Positions 1-12,470 of a DNA stretch of 64,000 nt are shown one piece after another. Made by a program: the position numbers and the translations under genes. Position 1 is the first letter of the stretch, and each line of letters begins with the position of its first letter. The notes under the pieces are model-generated. The model ran no database searches, had not been told where the DNA came from, and worked only from the letters and a program-made list of their open reading frames with translations. This DNA comes from Lucifuga dentata (taxonomy: Eukaryota > Chordata > Actinopteri > Ophidiiformes > Bythitidae), in NCBI GenBank assembly GCA_014773175.1, contig VXCM01000699.1, positions 124,001-188,000 on the forward strand. Reading direction: 5' to 3'.

Positions 1-1114
1 CTCGTCACCTCTTCTGCTTTCAAAAATAGATTCCGCCACGTCACTCTGCAAGGAGACGAGGATGAACAAGCGCAGGCGGAGCATGACCAAAAAGAGATCC
101 AAGTATGCTGAGGTGGACTCAGACAAAGATGATGATGATGACTCCAAGAATGAGTGTGAGTACTAAACCTTTAAATTTCAAAACACTTGAAGAGGGCTAT
201 ACAGTGAGGCCTAACTTACAGTCAAAACTAATCATGCACCCCCAGAGTGCTTAAAACATTATAGGTGGTATTTGCTGCTTAAATTATTTCAATTCTTTGG
301 TGCTCCATTACTGTTTCAGCTGCACGTAAAAGGCGCAAGAAGAATCAGGACAAGACATGGGAGCACAATGAGAGGAGACAGTCTAAAGAGCAGCGTCAGC
401 GCGGAGGATTCAGAAGCCGTCACTGTGAAAGCACCTCAGATGATTCGGACAACGGCTCTCCACCACGAAGCCTGAACGATGGCGAGTGATCACTTTTAAT
501 TGTTGCACTGCATACATTACATTTAGAGGAGAAATTAGAGCCCATTTAGAGCACTATTCTAGAAGATATAATCGCAGAAAAAAAAAACTGATTCTGTTCA
601 ATTCAAATAAAGCTTAAATATAAATGATGCTTTTCAAAATCACTCATCCATTACTCACACATCCATTTATGCGACAAGAAGACAAGACCACGTACAATGA
701 GGTTTTTGCTTTTTATTCACTTGCTTTTCTCATGACACCAGCAATCAATTTGGCCGTTTCTCAGCATAGAATGATAGCTGATATCTGCGTAATGTTGAAA
801 TATTGGAGGATTAGTCACTGCTGTCAAACAATTTACTGTCATTGTGACCGTAATTGTTTTTGTTCAGTTGCCAGAAGAATGAAGAAAAGGGAGAAGCGTA
901 AAAACAGAAAGGCATATGACGCCAAGCTGACACTAGAGGGTATAATTTTCTCACTTTGGATTTTAATAGAACATTTGTTAATATCCAGCAAGGTTTTGTT
1001 AATCCATTTCCATATACTTAATAGAAATGATGGACTCCTCCACATTTAAGAGATTCACAGCGAGTGTGGACAACATTCTTGAGAGCCTTGAAGATGTGGA
1101 CCTCACTGCCACCG
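1..1114 (+). other. nipbl: nipbl basic/acidic linker exons before the HEAT repeats
   Basis: The first four exons seen (1-155, 320-485, 875-939, 1025-1114) encode a charged, low-complexity stretch: a basic patch (MNKRRRSMTKKRSKY), an aspartate run (DSDKDDDDDSK), a second basic block (SARKRRKKNQDK) and then RMKKREKRKNRKAY leading into MMDSSTFKRF. The last part is recognisably NIPBL; the first two exons match only by composition and by fitting reading phase. Exon 2 splices at 485 into an AG acceptor at 873-874, which restores frame; the other AG at 866-867 would hit a stop. The 389-base intron 486-874 holds nothing recognisable. Confidence 0.75.
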
Positions 1115-1311
1115 GTAAGCATCAAGCCAAACAGTTTTTGAGGTTTTTGATATTAAGCTGAAGTATTGAGCTGAAATGTTTAATGTTTGTGTCTTCATGC
1201 AGATGATGATGAAATCCCTCAAGAGCTCTTGCTAGGAAAGCAACAATTGAGTGAGTTGGGTAGCAGTTCGGCAAAGATCAAAGCTATGGGCATCTTTAAC
1301 AAGGTAAGAAA

Positions 1312-1376
<65 letters not shown>

Positions 1377-4300
1377 GTTCACATTTGATGATTAGCTGCG
1401 GTTTAGTTGAGAAAGCAACCATTTATCTGTTTTATCCACAGATTCCTTCTGAGAAATTGGTGAAAATTTTGAACATCCTGGAAAAGAACATTCAGGACAG
1501 CGTCAAACTTTCCACGTTAATGAATCATGTAAGCTGTAAGCCTCATAGCTTGTGATTAGTTGTGCAGTGATTTGGTTTTATGACCTCATTCTCTCTTGGA
1601 GCTGCATGAAAAGCAAGAAAATAATGGTGAGCAACCATTTAACAATTACAGTTTGCAAGTTTTTATTTCTTAGAGGTTTTTGACAGATCTGTCCTACAAA
1701 AGCAGAAGAACTGACTCTGTCTGGATTTATTAATTGTCCTTGGTTCCAGATCAAGTCAGAATTTTTTGTTAAATATATATCCATTATTATATACCCACAT
1801 TTGTCTGCTGAAGTGGCAGGAAATGTTATAGCAACATAGTCATCAAATAGCCAAATTATCATTTCAGGTCATGAATAGATATGAAATATTTGCTTGTAAT
1901 TACCATTTAACATTTTATTTCTCAATTTATCCACTTTGAAAGTGAGACTTTCAAAACTTCTGCTTATTTTTTAATCACACCTTAGTTTCCCACATGCATA
2001 TTATTGGCACAATAAGGTACATGTTTGCCCATTCCTAAATTAGAATGTTGTAGGTGTCTCTTTTATTTTTTTAATTACTGTTACTGGAATTTTTAGGGTA
2101 ATGATTCCATGGATGAAGAGCGCTTGTGGCGGGACCTTATCATGGAGCAAGTGACTAAGTCTGCTGATGCCTGTTTGACTGCACTCAAGATTATGACTTC
2201 TCCACACATGCCCAAGGCTGTTTATATAGAGGATGTAATTGAGAGGGTGTTGCAGTACACCAAGTTCCATCTGCAGAATTCTTTGTATCCTCAGTATGAC
2301 CCAAACTACAGAGTGGATCCACATGGAGGTCAGCTGTAGTTTGTTTGTTCACATAATGAACTCAGATTCTGTGCTGTTGCAGGAAGATGTTTTGTCAAGT
2401 TTTAACAGCACTATTTTCTTTTTCTCCTGTTTTTCCTGTATATTTCCTCTTTATTTTACTCACAAAGGTGGGGGACATAATTCCAAGGCGAAGAAAGCCA
2501 AGTGCTCCACCCATAAACAGAAGTCAGTAGTCATGCTCTACAACAAAGTGTGTGATATTTTCAGCAACTTCTCAGAGCTCCTGGAGATCCAGCTGCTAAC
2601 TGACACCACTATCCTCCAGGTGAACTTCTGAATTTGGCCTGATGCCATTCATGACCCATTAAAACCTTTGACCCTTAATCTCTGATACACGTGATTGCTT
2701 TTGTGTCCCACACATAGGTGTCAACTCTGGGTATTACACCATTTTTTGTGGAGAACATCAGTGAACTGCAGTTATGTGCCATCACACTAGTGACAGCTGT
2801 AAGTCCGCCATGCTGGCTTTGAGCATCATTTCACAAATTAATTTCTTATCCTTGCTTCAGTTTGTCTTCACAATATGACATGGTCTATTGTTTTGATTTA
2901 ATGTTTTGCTTTTTGCTGTCCCTCAGGTGTTCTCTCGTTACAAGAAGCACAGACAGCTCATTCTTGAAGAGATCTTTACCTCCCTGGCTAGACTACCCAC
3001 TAGTAAGCGCAGCCTCAGGAACTTTAGGTAACTACATCCAAATTGAATATTTTCTCTGGAAAATGACACGAATGAGAGCTGTCATTGCTGAAGCCCCTTG
3101 CATTGCTCTGTAAGCCTGAGGTGCTAATTGCTCAATCTGTCCCAGGATAAACAGCAGCGATGAGGATGGAGAGCCCTTGTATGTCCAGATGGTCACAGCA
3201 CTGGTTCTTCAGCTCATTCAGTGTGTGGTACACCTTCCCCATAAAAAACACACAAACGATGAACGTGACAAGATGGTACAGACTGAGCATTTCTAAGCGA
3301 ATATTCACTCCATATTTGTCTGAAAAATAGATTTGTTTTACATATTGGATACCTTTTCTCAGGTGGATAAAAATGTCCTTATCACAAATTCTTATGAAAC
3401 CGCCATGAGGACAGCTCAAAACTTCCTGTCAGTTTTTCTCAAGAGGTAAGCCATTATTTTTACTCTGTCAAACACATTTCTTCAAGTGCTGCATTTCTGT
3501 TTCCATTGATTCATCATGAACACTGGTACTGTGATTATTTGGACAATTTTGGGGCACTTTTGCTTAAAATTTATATAACCTTGATGGTTTTCACTTAACC
3601 AGTCACAAAATGTTTTGCTTCTCATATGAGACATGATGCAAAGCAACACAAGATGAATGGCTGATCTCTCAGATTCCTCCTTGTCACAGTCTATAGTGTG
3701 CACCACTTGATGATCCAATAACAGCAGCATTGGTGGTTTGATTTCCAGCTCCTTCTGATTATGCGTTGAAGTGTACTTGAGCACACAGAATCTCTAGCAG
3801 CTCTTACCTGCTTAGTTGGTGTAAAATAGGCTCTATTACTGTGCTACAATATAAAACAGATTAATTTGAGAAAGACCAATCTCTTTACATGTTTTCAGGT
3901 GTGGCAGTAAGCAGGGAGAGGAAGATTTCCGCCCTCTGTTTGAGAACTTTGTCCACGACTTGCTGTCTACAGTGAATAAGCCTGAATGGCCTGCAGCTGA
4001 ACTGCTGCTCAGCTTACTGGGCCGACTCTTGGTGAGTAGCACCATTCAGACCAATGTTGTCTGCTGATATTTTAGAATCAGTTTTGTTGTCGTTGAGAAG
4101 CTTTACTACTGCACTTTCCTTCACTCCTTGTGCTTCAGGTGCACCAGTTCAGTAGCAAGCAGACCGAAATGGCACTCAGGGTAGCATCACTGGATTACTT
4201 AGGTACTGTGGCATCCCGTCTGCGTAAAGAAGATGTCACTAGCAAAATGCACCAAAAGCAAATTGACCGCATACTTAAAGAGGTAGACAAGGTGCAGAAT

Positions 4301-5116
4301 CATTTACTTTCCCTCTATGTATTTCCAATAAACAGAGAGTGTTATTGAACTGTTTGGAGATCCTCCTGCTTTACTGATTTCTTTCACAGACTCCAGGCAA
4401 TGATGAGATCCAGCAGCTCCAGAAGGCATTGCTAGACTACCTGCATGAAAACATGAAGATGGACCCATCTCTAGAGGCAAGTCTTTAATTTTCATTCCCT
4501 AATCAGGATATTATAGTAGAGGTTATGGTAAAACACAGAAATTAGCCAAACAGGATTCATTGGTGTAAACAAGTTATTAATTAGAATGGTCTGAAGTTAT
4601 TAATTGTTGAAACATATATTTGATCCAGTTTGCCAGGAAGTTTTACATTGCCCAGTGGTTCAAGGACACCACAAGTGAGGCAGAAAAGGTGATGAAGTCT
4701 CAGAATGAGGACAAGGAGGACTCACCAAAAGGTCGACATCATTCAAAGGATGTGGAATCAACAGGTGGGATTATGCAGAAGATTGAGGCACAAAAGAAGT
4801 TCCTCCACAGAGTCATCAAGACTTCACCGTCACAATTCAGGTAGATGCTGCTTCACTGTGCTTCACCGTACTAATTTGCTACCCTCTTGGACACATTCCC
4901 CTGTGTTGGTAGTAAACCATCATCATGAATTTTGTTTCAGGGACAACTCTGATGCAGTAGACTATGAAGACTCCTGTTTGATTGTGAAATATTTGGCCTC
5001 GATGAGGCCATTTGCACAGAGCTTTGATATTTATTTATCACAGGTAAGAGAATCATTAAAAACACAAACATGAGTGAGAGATTCTTTTTGAGTCATCTGC
5101 GACTGTGTTTTCACTT

Positions 5117-5148
<32 letters not shown>

Positions 5149-8100
5149 TCTCTTTCTCTCTCTCTCTCTGTCCTTGACAGATCCTGAGAGTGCTGGGTGA
5201 GAGTGCTATTGCGGTCAGAACTAAAGCCATGAAGTGTCTGTCTGCGGTAGTAGCTGTGGATCCTAGTATTCTTGCACGTGTAAGTGCTCTTGTATCAGCT
5301 GCCGCACAATTTATCATGTTTTAGTAATTTTTTTAACTTTTCTTCTGCTAAACAAATACTCTCCTGTCTGTTTTTTAGTTGGACATGCAGCGTGGGGTTC
5401 ATGGTCGCCTCATGGATAGTTCCACGAGTGTGAGAGAAGCAGCTGTAGAGCTACTTGGCCGCTTTGTGCTAAGTCGACCTCAGCTCACAGAGCAATACTA
5501 TGACATGCTCATTGAAAGGATATTGGTAAATTTCCTTTCTTTCTTTACCACTTTTTTGACAGCAGAGGTTGCAGCTCCATTTCATACACAAGTACTGTAT
5601 GGTGACCTGCCTCTTGGTAAATTTTAAATTAGTGTGGCTACTTCATATCCTCTCTTGGGGGTTTTGGGAAGCAATAACCCATAACTTTCATAATGCAAGC
5701 CAAACCAGAACTGTGTCCAAGTCAATGCTATCCCTAGCCAGGTTCATTTAAGGGTGCAGAAGTTCACCTGAGGTAAATCCTCTGTTTCCTACATGGCCAC
5801 CTACTGGCTACGTGAGAAACTGCAGCCATTTTGTGGTTGAAAGTGAAAGTGAATGAAAATGTATAGGGGTCAAATCTCACATTATGCAATGATGAGGACT
5901 TTATACTGAGCTATTCTTTTCCCTGTTTTGTCTTTTCATAGGACACAGGTATTAGTGTAAGGAAGAGGGTCATTAAAATCCTGAGGGATATCTGTCTGGA
6001 GCAGCCCAGCTTCCATAAAATCACTGAGATGTGTGCCAAGATGATCCGAAGAGTCAATGATGAAGAGGGGATCAAGGTGTGTGTTTATGCCTACATTACC
6101 TCTTACAAGTTGTTTTTTAAATATAGATTCAATTTTTTTTAAACTATTTGCCCATGCAGAAATTGGTGAATGAGACATTCCAGAAACTGTGGTTCACCCC
6201 CACACCCAGTCATGATAAAGATGCCATGACCAGAAAGATCCTGAACATCACAGATGTAGTGAGTGCCATGCAGCCTTGTGATTAAATTTTTGTACCTTTG
6301 CTCCAGTAAGATACTTTTAGATGTTTCACAATAGCATAATGTCAATTCTTGTTTTGATTTCATCTTAGGTGTCAGCATGCAAGGATTCAGGCTACGATTG
6401 GTTTGAGCAGCTTCTCCAAAATGTGAGTACTTTAGTTTTAGTCAGTGTGTTTTTTGCCTTTTTAATTAGCCTTTTTTATGGTAGCTGTTGTCTGCATATT
6501 TTGTTTTGCATCTTATATGACTTTGTCATACAATTGTTTAGCTGCTGAAGTCAGAAGAGGGGACTTCCTATAAACCTACCAAGAAGGCTTGCATTCAGTT
6601 GGTGGACAATCTCGTGGAGCACATACTGAAATACGAAGATAATCTTGCAGGTAGATCCTAAAAGATTTTTTAAAATAAATGTAATCACATATTTTTACAC
6701 GCTGTTATATATATGATTATGCTGATGCTTTGATAAATGTCATTGTATTCTGCATTGTGTGTTTCAGACTGTGAGGACAAGGGGGGCAACACAGATCGTG
6801 TGGTAGCATGCATCACCACGCTCTATCTGTTTACTAAGATCAGACCACAGTTAATGGTCAAATATGCCATGGCTATGCAGCCATACTTGACCACCAAGTG
6901 CAATGTAAGCATTTCATCTTCTGTTATTTTTTTACTTACCTGAAAGGAGGACTGAACATTTCTTTAAAATAAAACACACAAATGAACAAAACCAACTTTT
7001 ATGCTGTGCTACAGAGCCATCTAGTGACTGAAAGATGACAACACAAGTTATTTTCCGACTGGTTTTTTTGTGTAGTGATCACGATTGTTTCATTTCAGAC
7101 TCAGAATGACTTCATGGTGATATGTAATGTGTCCAAAATCCTGGAGCTGATAGTTCCTTTGATGGAGCACCCAAGTGAGACATTCCTCACTACCATAGAA
7201 GAAGACCTGATGAAGCTCATCATCAAACATGGCATGACGGTCAGTTTCATTTCCAGCTTTTGGCGATGACTTTGAAAATATTTGCAACCTTGATATGATA
7301 TAATTGTTCTCAGCTTAAAGTATCATAATATTTTTTGTTGTTTCTGCTTCTCAGGTTGTACAACACTGTGTGAGCTGTCTTGGTGCTATTGTGAACAAAG
7401 TCACACATAATTACAAGTTTATTTGGGCCTGTTTCAATCGTTACTATGGTAAGGCTTATGTGTACATGCAGGCTATGCAATAATGCATTATATAATCCAT
7501 TTAAATTTCAATGACATCTTTCACAGATTTGTACAATACACAGTTTATTAAAGCTTTTTACATGTTTTATTCTGAACACTGATACCAGTGCATTTTAGGT
7601 TTGTTTCTGATAAATAATGTGTAATTAGTAGCATAACCTACAATAGCTATAATGGCTAAACAGACATAAAAGAAAGTGTATTTAAAAGTGACAAAAAAAA
7701 AATCCTTAGAATAAAAAATCCATCACTGTTTGATTCATACATGGTTTTGGAAATTAGTATGTGATTGATATGGTTTATTGTTGCATTTATGCCTTTTTTA
7801 AAGTGTTTTATTGTTTTGAATAGCATGTTCAAAAGGACTGTAGTTGTGTTCATTTACTTTTAAAGCTATATCTTGTATTTAATTTGACTTAAAAGAATAA
7901 TAGCAGCAAAATGTTCTTTACTTTTCATTCTGCATGTCTCATTCTCTGTAGGAGCGCTTACAAAACTCAAAACACAGCATCAAGAGGACCCCAACAGCCC
8001 TACGCTGTCTGGCAACAAACCTGCTCTGCTGCGCTGCTTATTTACCGTAGGAGCGCTCTGCCGACACTTTGATTTTGATCAGGAGGAGTTCAAGGGTACG

Positions 8101-11100
8101 AACAAGGTAGAGACCAGCACTTCGTTTACAATTCATGTGCAGACCTGCTGTTGAGCTGCTTTTGATAACCGATGCTTCCTGTCTCCTATAATTCTACATT
8201 TTTTAGATTGTTATCAAAGACAGAGTGTTGGAGCTTCTGCTGTACTTCACCACTCATGAAGATGAGGAGGTCCAGATCAAGGCCATCATAGGTCTAGGTA
8301 TATTCTACCTCATCTCATACTAACGTAAAATATATTCAATGTATTTATAATTTATTTTCATCAGTTCTGATCATTTTATTTGCCCGTGCCTTTGTTCTCA
8401 GTTTCTTCACCAACTATGTATATTATCTTTAATTTACTTTCATTGTCTCTCTAGGATTCCAGTTGATCATGCACCCAGAGCTTATGTTTGTGACAGATGT
8501 GAAGGTTCTCTATAACAGCATCCTGTCAGATGAGAAGTATTTGGTGAGTCTGAAGATCCAGGTGCTAAAGAACTTGCAAACCTATCTACAGGAGGAGGAC
8601 TCTCGGATGCAGGAGGCTGATCGTGAATGTGAGTTGTAACAAATCCGTCTTGTGTTCTTTTACTTGTGTTTATCAGCAATAATCATCACTGAGCAGGTAT
8701 GCGCGACATCCTCAGACAAATGTTTTCACTCATGCAGGGAAAACGGTATCCAAGCAAGAGGATCTAAAGGAAATGGGGGACATTTCATCAGGCATGAGCA
8801 GCTCCATAATGCAGATTTACCTGAAGCAGGTGCTGGAGGCCTTCTTCCATACACAGTCCACTGTTCGGCACTTTGCCCTTCATGTCGTTACACTGATACT
8901 CAGCCAGGGTCTCATCCACCCTGTACAGGTATGACCTCATTTCTGCTCCAACCACAGATGAAATCCCTTTTACAAGCAACGCAAGAGTGAGATTTATTTT
9001 TATCACGTAATGAAAACCTTCACCATTAACTTGACTGCAGCGATTGCTTTTCAGTGTGTTCCTTACTTGATTGCCATGGGAACAGACCCTGAGCCTACTA
9101 TGAAGAACAAGGCAGATCAGCAGCTGGTGGAGATTGACAAGAAATATTCCGGCTTCATCCATGTGAGTGGCTAACTGATAATCGCGAGTTTGAAACAGTA
9201 ATCTCTGCTGTGATACCGGTCACTTTTACTTTGTCAAATACCAGCATTGTTGGCTGCAGATAACAAAACAAACACAGCTTTACACTCATAAACATTTAAA
9301 TTCTGTAAATGCCCCCATACATAAAAAAATCCACTTGCCTATACATAAGATCAGGACTAATCTTTAAGTCCCTTCTCAGGAGATGACCACATTATCAGTT
9401 AATAACATTGTTGTTATTAATCGGGAGGATTTTAAACATTACTTGGTCTGTTTGATATGTTGCATTTTCCCAGATGAAGGCTGTAGCAGGGATGAAGATG
9501 TCCTATCAGGTGCAACAGGCCATCAGTGGATCCAAGGACGCAGTGATCCGAGGTTTCCGTCAGGACGATGCAGACACAGCTCTCTGCTCTCATCTTTACA
9601 CCATGGTCCGTGGGAACCGACAATATAGACGGGCTTTCCTCCTTTCCCTGCTCAACCTATTTGATGATAGCTCTGTAAGTTCATTGCGTATACCTGTTAG
9701 GTATTTGAATGATATCACTGAAGAAGTGACAGAAATACTTGAAGTACACAACATAATTAGTCAAAAAATTGTCAGCTATTTGGAAAAGTTTAAATCGGTT
9801 ATTTTTAACACTTCTATGGGTCCTCAAACTTTGTCCCCTGTAGAAGACAGAGGTGAACATGCTGCTGTTCATGGCAGACAATTTGGCCTGCTTCCCTTAC
9901 CAGACCCAGGAGGAGCCTCTTTTCATCATGCACCACATAGACATTACTCTGTCTGTCTCTGGTAGTAACCTTCTTCAATCTTTCAAGGAGGTAAGAAACG
10001 CTCATCACAATCTGTAATCGGCACAAATGCTGTCTCATGCTGAATATTTCATTTTCATGACCTCTTTCTGGGTTGATTTATGAGAGGAATTTATGAGAGG
10101 AAAATCCATTCTTGTCTAATGATCTATATATTTTGATATTCTGTTTTCTGTACAGTCTTTACGGAAAGAGCCTGCAAGGCATCAAAAGAAGACGACAAAG
10201 AAGAAGAAGACAAAGAAGAAGGAGCAGCCTCAGGGCAGGAAATATTGCTCTGAGGATGAAAATGTGGAGGATGAGGACAGCAGTAGCAAACCCAGTAGCA
10301 GCGATGAGGATGATGAAGTGGCCCATAAGCAAAAGAAATCAGCGCAGTCTGCAGGTTCAGACTCTGAGTCTTACTCTCACTCTCACTCTGACTCTGACGT
10401 GGAAGATATGAATACAGTCATGGACCGTCTACCTGAAAACCCCAATCCACTGCTGGACTTTGCCAGCGCTTCCCAGGGGGTCCTGCTGTTGCTGGTGCTG
10501 AAGCAGCATTTGAAGAATCTGTACGGGTTCTCAGACAGGTAGGCCACATCTCAAGGGAACATGCTTCAACCTTAAAATTAACATTTGTTATATCAAAAAC
10601 AAACATTTTGGCACAGCATGAATCATTCCTTACCTGTTCCGTAAAATATACAGACTCATTTGAGCCTTTTTTTTTCCTAGCAAAGTCCAGAAGTATTCAC
10701 CCACAGAGTCAGCCAAAGTATATGACAAGGCAGTGAACAGGAAATCCAAAGTGCACTTCAACCCTCGTCAGACACTGCAGTTCCTGAACAATGATAGAAA
10801 CAACTCTGACCTCAGCTTCAAAGCCAAGAGAAATATTGTTAAACAATACTTAGATGTAAGCATTCAGTACTGCATAACTTTTCTGATGTGTTTGTGTGTG
10901 TGTGTGTCTTAGAGAGAAAAGCGTAACATTGAGTTAGATATAAATGACCAGGTTAAGAAATTATAGACTGAATAACTTGTATTTCTTAGTTCAAGTTACT
11001 GATGGAACACTTAGATCCAGATGAAGAGGATGAGGAGGGCGAAGCAAATGCCAATGCCAGAAACAAAGCCATTTCTGCACTGCTGGGTAGTTCGAAACAG

Positions 11101-11850
11101 GGGAACAACAACCACCATCATCAGCGTGCTCCAGTGGAGACGGATGACGAAGAGAGTGATGATGAAAAACCTCCTGTGGTAAGTGTTTTAACTGTGCTCA
11201 CTGTTTTCTCAGTGTTAGTGGTTTTCTGTATTAAACATTCCAACAACAAAATGTATGCACTTGGCATGAGTAATGGGAAGTGGATTTCATATTTGAAGAG
11301 TGAAGATATAGATTTTTTTTGGAATTTCAGTAGGTCTTAAGAGGAGAAAATTAATATTGCACGAAGCCCTGTGTAGCATGGGTTCATAGTAGACACACTA
11401 ACACCCTCCTACTCCCATCCACAGCGGCGATCAAGGAAAGGCGAGGAATTTACAGAGGATTCCGNAACACCCTCCTACTCCCATCCACAGCGGCGATCAA
11501 GGAAAGGCGAGGAATTTACAGAGGATTCCGGTCAAATGAACGAGCCAGTTGAGGTCAAGGATGTCATTGCCATCTATTGCCCCAAATACAAAGACAGACC
11601 ACAGATTGCCAGGGTCATCCAGAAGTCTAAAGCTGGTTACAGTATACGCTTGATGTCTGGGTCTTACTCTGGGCCCTGGGCTGAAGCAAAGAAACAGGAT
11701 GGTCGCAAAAAGGTGCCCTGGGTGGACACTATAAAGGAGTCTGACATCATTTACAGGAAAATCTCCTTGACAAGCGGACACAAGCTTACTAACAAAGTGG
11801 CACAAACATTACGGGCACTATATGCTGCAAAAAAGGGGACTAAGAGCTGA
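1..11850 (+). CDS. nipbl: Nipped-B-like protein (NIPBL), cohesin loader, C-terminal 37 exons (5' partial)
   Basis: NIPBL, with its partner MAU2, loads the cohesin ring onto chromatin in the nucleus. About 1,769 C-terminal residues are encoded here (human NIPBL is about 2,800); the N-terminal part lies upstream of the window. Identity rests on near-continuous match to vertebrate NIPBL, e.g. GDDDEIPQELLLGK-like, EEERLWRDLIME-like and DMQRGVHGRLMD segments. Exons: 1-155, 320-485, 875-939, 1025-1114, 1203-1303, 1442-1528, 2097-2328, 2468-2619, 2718-2798, 2927-3027, 3146-3275, 3363-3445, 3899-4031, 4139-4282, 4390-4476, 4629-4840, 4941-5043, 5181-5279, 5379-5525, 5942-6076, 6160-6258, 6369-6422, 6542-6650, 6768-6904, 7099-7239, 7355-7448, 7952-8106, 8207-8297, 8455-8628, 8738-8928, 9055-9162, 9474-9674, 9844-9990, 10156-10538, 10681-10855, 10990-11178, 11491-11850. 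The first may start near 30 rather than at 1. Stop TGA is 11848-11850. Which fish paralogue (a or b) cannot be told. Confidence 0.97.
1314..1373. repeat. (TG)n microsatellite
   Basis: About 30 uninterrupted TG units, 10 bases inside the donor side of a nipbl intron (exon ends 1303). Confidence 0.95.
4477..4628 (+). other. nipbl: nipbl intron with GC donor (GC-AG)
   Basis: Exon 4390-4476 ends CTAGAG and is followed by GCAAGTC, the standard strong form of a GC donor. The next exon begins after GATCCAG at 4628. The join reads DPSLEFARKFYIAQWF, in line with human NIPBL. No GT donor near the site keeps the frame. Confidence 0.88.
5117..5170. repeat. (CT)n tract before a nipbl acceptor
   Basis: CT repeats with TTT interruptions lie in the nipbl intron 5044-5180 and merge with its polypyrimidine tract. 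Confidence 0.9.
10156..11850 (+). other. nipbl: nipbl C-terminal module: Lys/Ser-acidic linker and conserved tail
   Basis: The exon 10156-10538 opens with a lysine-rich run (about residues 7-24 of the exon), passes through a serine/acidic stretch with a His-Ser alternation (SYSHSHSDSDVED) and ends in the conserved LLLLVLKQHLKNLYGFSD helix. The next exons carry SPTESAKVYDKAVNRK and FKLLMEHLDPDEEDEEGEA. The last exon holds the conserved tail with YCPKYKDRPQIARVIQKSKA and VPWVDTIKESDIIYRK, ending about 18 residues before a plain TGA stop. The linker varies between species; the tail is well conserved. Confidence 0.93.
11400..11530 (+). repeat. 65-bp perfect tandem duplication around an N gap (likely assembly artefact)
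   Basis: Bases 11400-11464 and 11466-11530 are identical and are separated by one N at 11465. The unit contains the end of the intron, the AG acceptor and the first 40 bases of the last nipbl exon. Read literally, there are two acceptors. Only the second copy, with the exon starting at 11491, gives an uninterrupted exon to the stop codon. Four other N gaps in this window have the same structure with 63-67 base units, which points to unmerged contig ends rather than biology. Confidence 0.85.
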
Positions 11851-12470
11851 TAACTCACCTTATTCAGTCAGACATCAGTTACAGCCGAAATCTACACGTT
11901 ATCAACCGAAGAAGACAAAATCTCATCTGGACAAGACATGAACCAAATGAGGAAAAAGAACTGTGAACGCTGATCTGTTGGAGTATGGGACACATTTAAG
12001 TTAAGCAGAAACAAAACATGAGAATGACACATTGTGGGAGTACCTTCGCTGTTGTGCAGCAACTTGGTTGTTTCATTTTACTCCCCACTGTGTTGTAGTT
12101 TAATTAAAATCTATTTGTATCTGAACAGAATTCTGTAAAAACTGTGAAATTTGTGTCTTGATAATATTCTTAATAAATTAAGTGTTTTTGGATTTTAATG
12201 TAGCACCAGACAGATTTATTCTGTTCACTTGAGTTTTAACAACTTTAATTGTTTTTTTTTTTAATTGCTTACCCAGTGCTGTGTAATGCAGTATTTTGAC
12301 ATAATTTATTTCAAATGAATTGCAGTATGTGTCTATATGCAGGGGAGGGGGAGGTATATTGTTTTTAATATACAGTAGATTTTGATGTTATTGAACAGTG
12401 CAAAAAATGAATCCCTGACACTTCTGTTGGAACAAATACTGCAATAAATTTTTCCACACTTTTGTTGCCT
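11851..12470 (+). other. nipbl: nipbl 3' UTR with two poly(A) signals
   Basis: AT-rich sequence follows the stop codon. AATAAA hexamers occur at 12172-12177 and 12443-12448, each with T/GT-rich sequence downstream, so either could be used for cleavage. The end of the transcript is placed just after the second signal by inference. Confidence 0.6.

Larger units (their letters stand above)
1203..9990 (+). other. nipbl: nipbl HEAT-repeat region
   Basis: Twenty-nine consecutive exons encode the helical HEAT-repeat body that wraps cohesin and DNA in known NIPBL/Scc2 structures. In-frame landmarks include ERLWRDLIMEQVTKSADAC (exon from 2097), RPLFENFVHDLLSTVNKPEW (from 3899), MALRVASLDYLGTV (from 4139), KFYIAQWFKDTT (from 4629), SMRPFAQSFDIYL (from 4941), VREAAVELLGRFVL (from 5379), NDEEGIKKLVNETFQKLW (spliced 6076/6160), CVSCLGAIVNKV (from 7355), RHFDFDQEEF (from 7952) and VEIDKKYSGFIHMKAVAGMK (spliced 9162/9474). 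I see no frameshift or internal stop. Introns are mostly 80-500 bases. One intron (4477-4628) has a GC donor. Confidence 0.95.

Noticed and set aside
1187..1422. Open frames with long Cys-Val or Thr-His runs on either strand
   Set aside because: They are translations of the (TG)n microsatellite and a real nipbl exon in the wrong frame.
5885..5915. Possible C/D-box snoRNA (ATGATGA and CTGA) in a nipbl intron
   Set aside because: The two boxes are only about ten bases apart, with no terminal stem or room for a guide sequence.
11425..11464. Extra first copy of the start of the last nipbl exon
   Set aside because: It is one half of a duplication around an N gap; only the copy starting at 11491 continues to the stop codon.
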